NCBI GenBank assembly: GCA_004556055.1
Contig: SFIW01000023.1
Location: 1-36,490 of the forward strand
DNA: 36,490 bases
Source of the DNA: Planctomycetaceae bacterium
GTDB taxonomy: Bacteria > Planctomycetota > Planctomycetia > Pirellulales > Thermoguttaceae
Reading direction: 5' to 3'
Shown: positions 35,734 to 36,490 of the stretch, piece after piece
How the letters are laid out: every line of letters begins with the position of its first letter
How positions within the stretch are numbered: position 1 is the first letter of the stretch
The notes under the pieces: model-generated
Databases searched by the model: none
The model's input: only the letters and a program-made list of their open reading frames with translations
Told to the model about the DNA's origin: nothing
Position numbers and translations under genes: made by a program

Positions 35734-36490
35734 TCAATTAAGGAGCCGCACCGTCGATAAATACGTAAGCCGGAAAAGGACGTCAAAGCGCCAAGCGAAA
35801 CGGAACGCGCTAGAAAAACGTCTCGTGAGACGCGGCGCCGCCAAACCGAAAGACTTCGTCCATTGGAGAACACGGCGCGGGAGAGTCACGGGGAGAATTC
35901 CCAAGAGGAGGACGCCGAGGGTGGAGAAGTAGAAAACGCGCGTCGCCGCGCCGCAAAGTTGCGCCGAAAGCGCGAAGACGCGCGACGATTCAAAATCCCC
36001 CGCAGCGACGTAACCGGCGACGTCGACGGGATCCCCAGCGACGTCGCCGTCAAACCATAAAATCGTCTCAGACGCCCCGTTCGGGGAAGAAACGTCGCCT
36101 AGTTCATCGAAGAAGGTCAACGCGGCTTCGACGTCCGCGTCGCTTCCTAAATCGGCGAAGAAAGACGCCGACTCCGTCGCGGAACGTTCCTCTTCTTCCG
36201 CATAACAAGCCGCTTCGCGCCAAACGCTTTCATCTTCGGGGTTTGAGAAGAAAGGGCGCGCCGTTGATTCGTCGACTTCCCAACGCGCCAATCCCTTCAA
36301 AACGACGCGTTTTTTCGAGCGATAATCGGCGTCGGACGCGCTTCCCAGCCATTCCTTCGCCATCCGCGTTAAACGCGCGTCGCGGTCGCGTCGCGCCGTT
36401 GACAACGAAGACGCGAGCGCGTCGGCGTCGACGGACGTTTCCGTAGGAAGAAGGGGCTGCGAAGAGAGGGAAGTATTCGTTGAAAAACGC
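35734..36490 (-). CDS. Uncharacterised membrane protein, 5' end beyond right edge
   Basis: The frame is open from the right edge to the stop at 35734 (251 residues visible). A Met at about 36363 (MAKEWLGS) or a TTG at 36405 could also be starts, but no good ribosome site decides. The visible part is acidic and helical (VWREAACYAEEEERSATESA), with one clear membrane helix (about 65 residues from the end, VFYFSTLGVLLLGILPVTLP) and a strongly basic C-terminal tail after it. That charge layout suggests the acidic part lies outside and the tail inside the cytoplasm. I recognise no family. A competing plus-strand frame at 35675-35932 encodes an Arg/Lys-rich chain and lacks a ribosome site. Confidence 0.5.
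   Translation of the reverse strand, partial: RFSTNTSLSSQPLLPTETSVDADALASSLSTARRDRDARLTRMAKEWLGSASDADYRSKKRVVLKGLARWEVDESTARPFFSNPEDESVWREAACYAEEEERSATESASFFADLGSDADVEAALTFFDELGDVSSPNGASETILWFDGDVAGDPVDVAGYVAAGDFESSRVFALSAQLCGAATRVFYFSTLGVLLLGILPVTLPRRVLQWTKSFGLAAPRLTRRFSSAFRFAWRFDVLFRLTYLSTVRLLN

Overview
The window looks like a chromosomal segment of a planctomycete (Planctomycetota, probably Pirellulales-related, possibly gut-associated). The phylum call rests on family content: a DUF1559 pseudopilin-like protein with the H-X9-DG C-terminus, a secreted protein combining a hydrazine-synthase-alpha-like domain with c-type haem motifs, a secreted alpha/alpha-toroid protein, a poly-Asn secreted protein resembling the planctomycete DUF1598 family, and Gfo/Idh oxidoreductases. 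Coding DNA is rich in GTC/GAC/GCG codons, which leaves very long but empty antisense frames. No prophage, insertion sequence, rRNA, CRISPR array or known defence locus is visible.

Layout. 1-2800 (minus strand): a glycosyltransferase cut by the left edge and broken by a frameshift, an unrecognised 365-residue secreted protein or lipoprotein, and an AT-rich gap with a promoter and a possible 43-codon ORF; this part is visibly more AT-rich than the rest. 2807-6240 (minus): uvrB, a Gfo/Idh oxidoreductase, and a solitary tRNA-Ile(GAT) with its own promoter and terminator. 6350-11834 (plus): a three-gene operon with a GHMP kinase resembling plant galacturonokinase, a sugar-1-phosphate nucleotidyltransferase, and a large secreted three-CXXCH protein. 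11852-16327 (minus): alaS and proS. 16533-21622: two divergent secreted proteins, one with about twelve glycine/aspartate repeats (minus) and one with a 33-codon asparagine tract (plus). 21813-25286: an NTF2-like lipoprotein (minus), hemD (plus), L-rhamnose isomerase rhaA (minus) and a 70-residue Tat-type lipoprotein (plus). 25284-29416: an AI-2E/PerM-type permease with a large acidic insertion and an NfeD-like protein (minus), divergent from a flotillin (plus). 29446-35641 (minus): a four-gene cluster of DUF1559 protein, secreted toroid protein, ABC ATPase and duplicated MacB/FtsX-type permease, the last three coupled by two ATGA overlaps. 35734-36490 (minus): a membrane-protein fragment running off the right edge.

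How the genes fit together. The galacturonokinase-like kinase and the nucleotidyltransferase form a plausible uronate (or related sugar) salvage pair giving an NDP-sugar. With rhaA elsewhere in the window, this suggests use of rhamnose and galacturonate, the two backbone sugars of pectic rhamnogalacturonan. NfeD and flotillin form a classical membrane-microdomain pair. The toroid/ABC/DUF1559 cluster is the best candidate for an undescribed multi-gene system: an envelope transporter translationally coupled to a secreted toroid protein. A -35 element TTGCTT recurs upstream of at least four transcription units with exact 17-base spacing to a -10-like hexamer, so it may be a house promoter consensus or a shared regulon.
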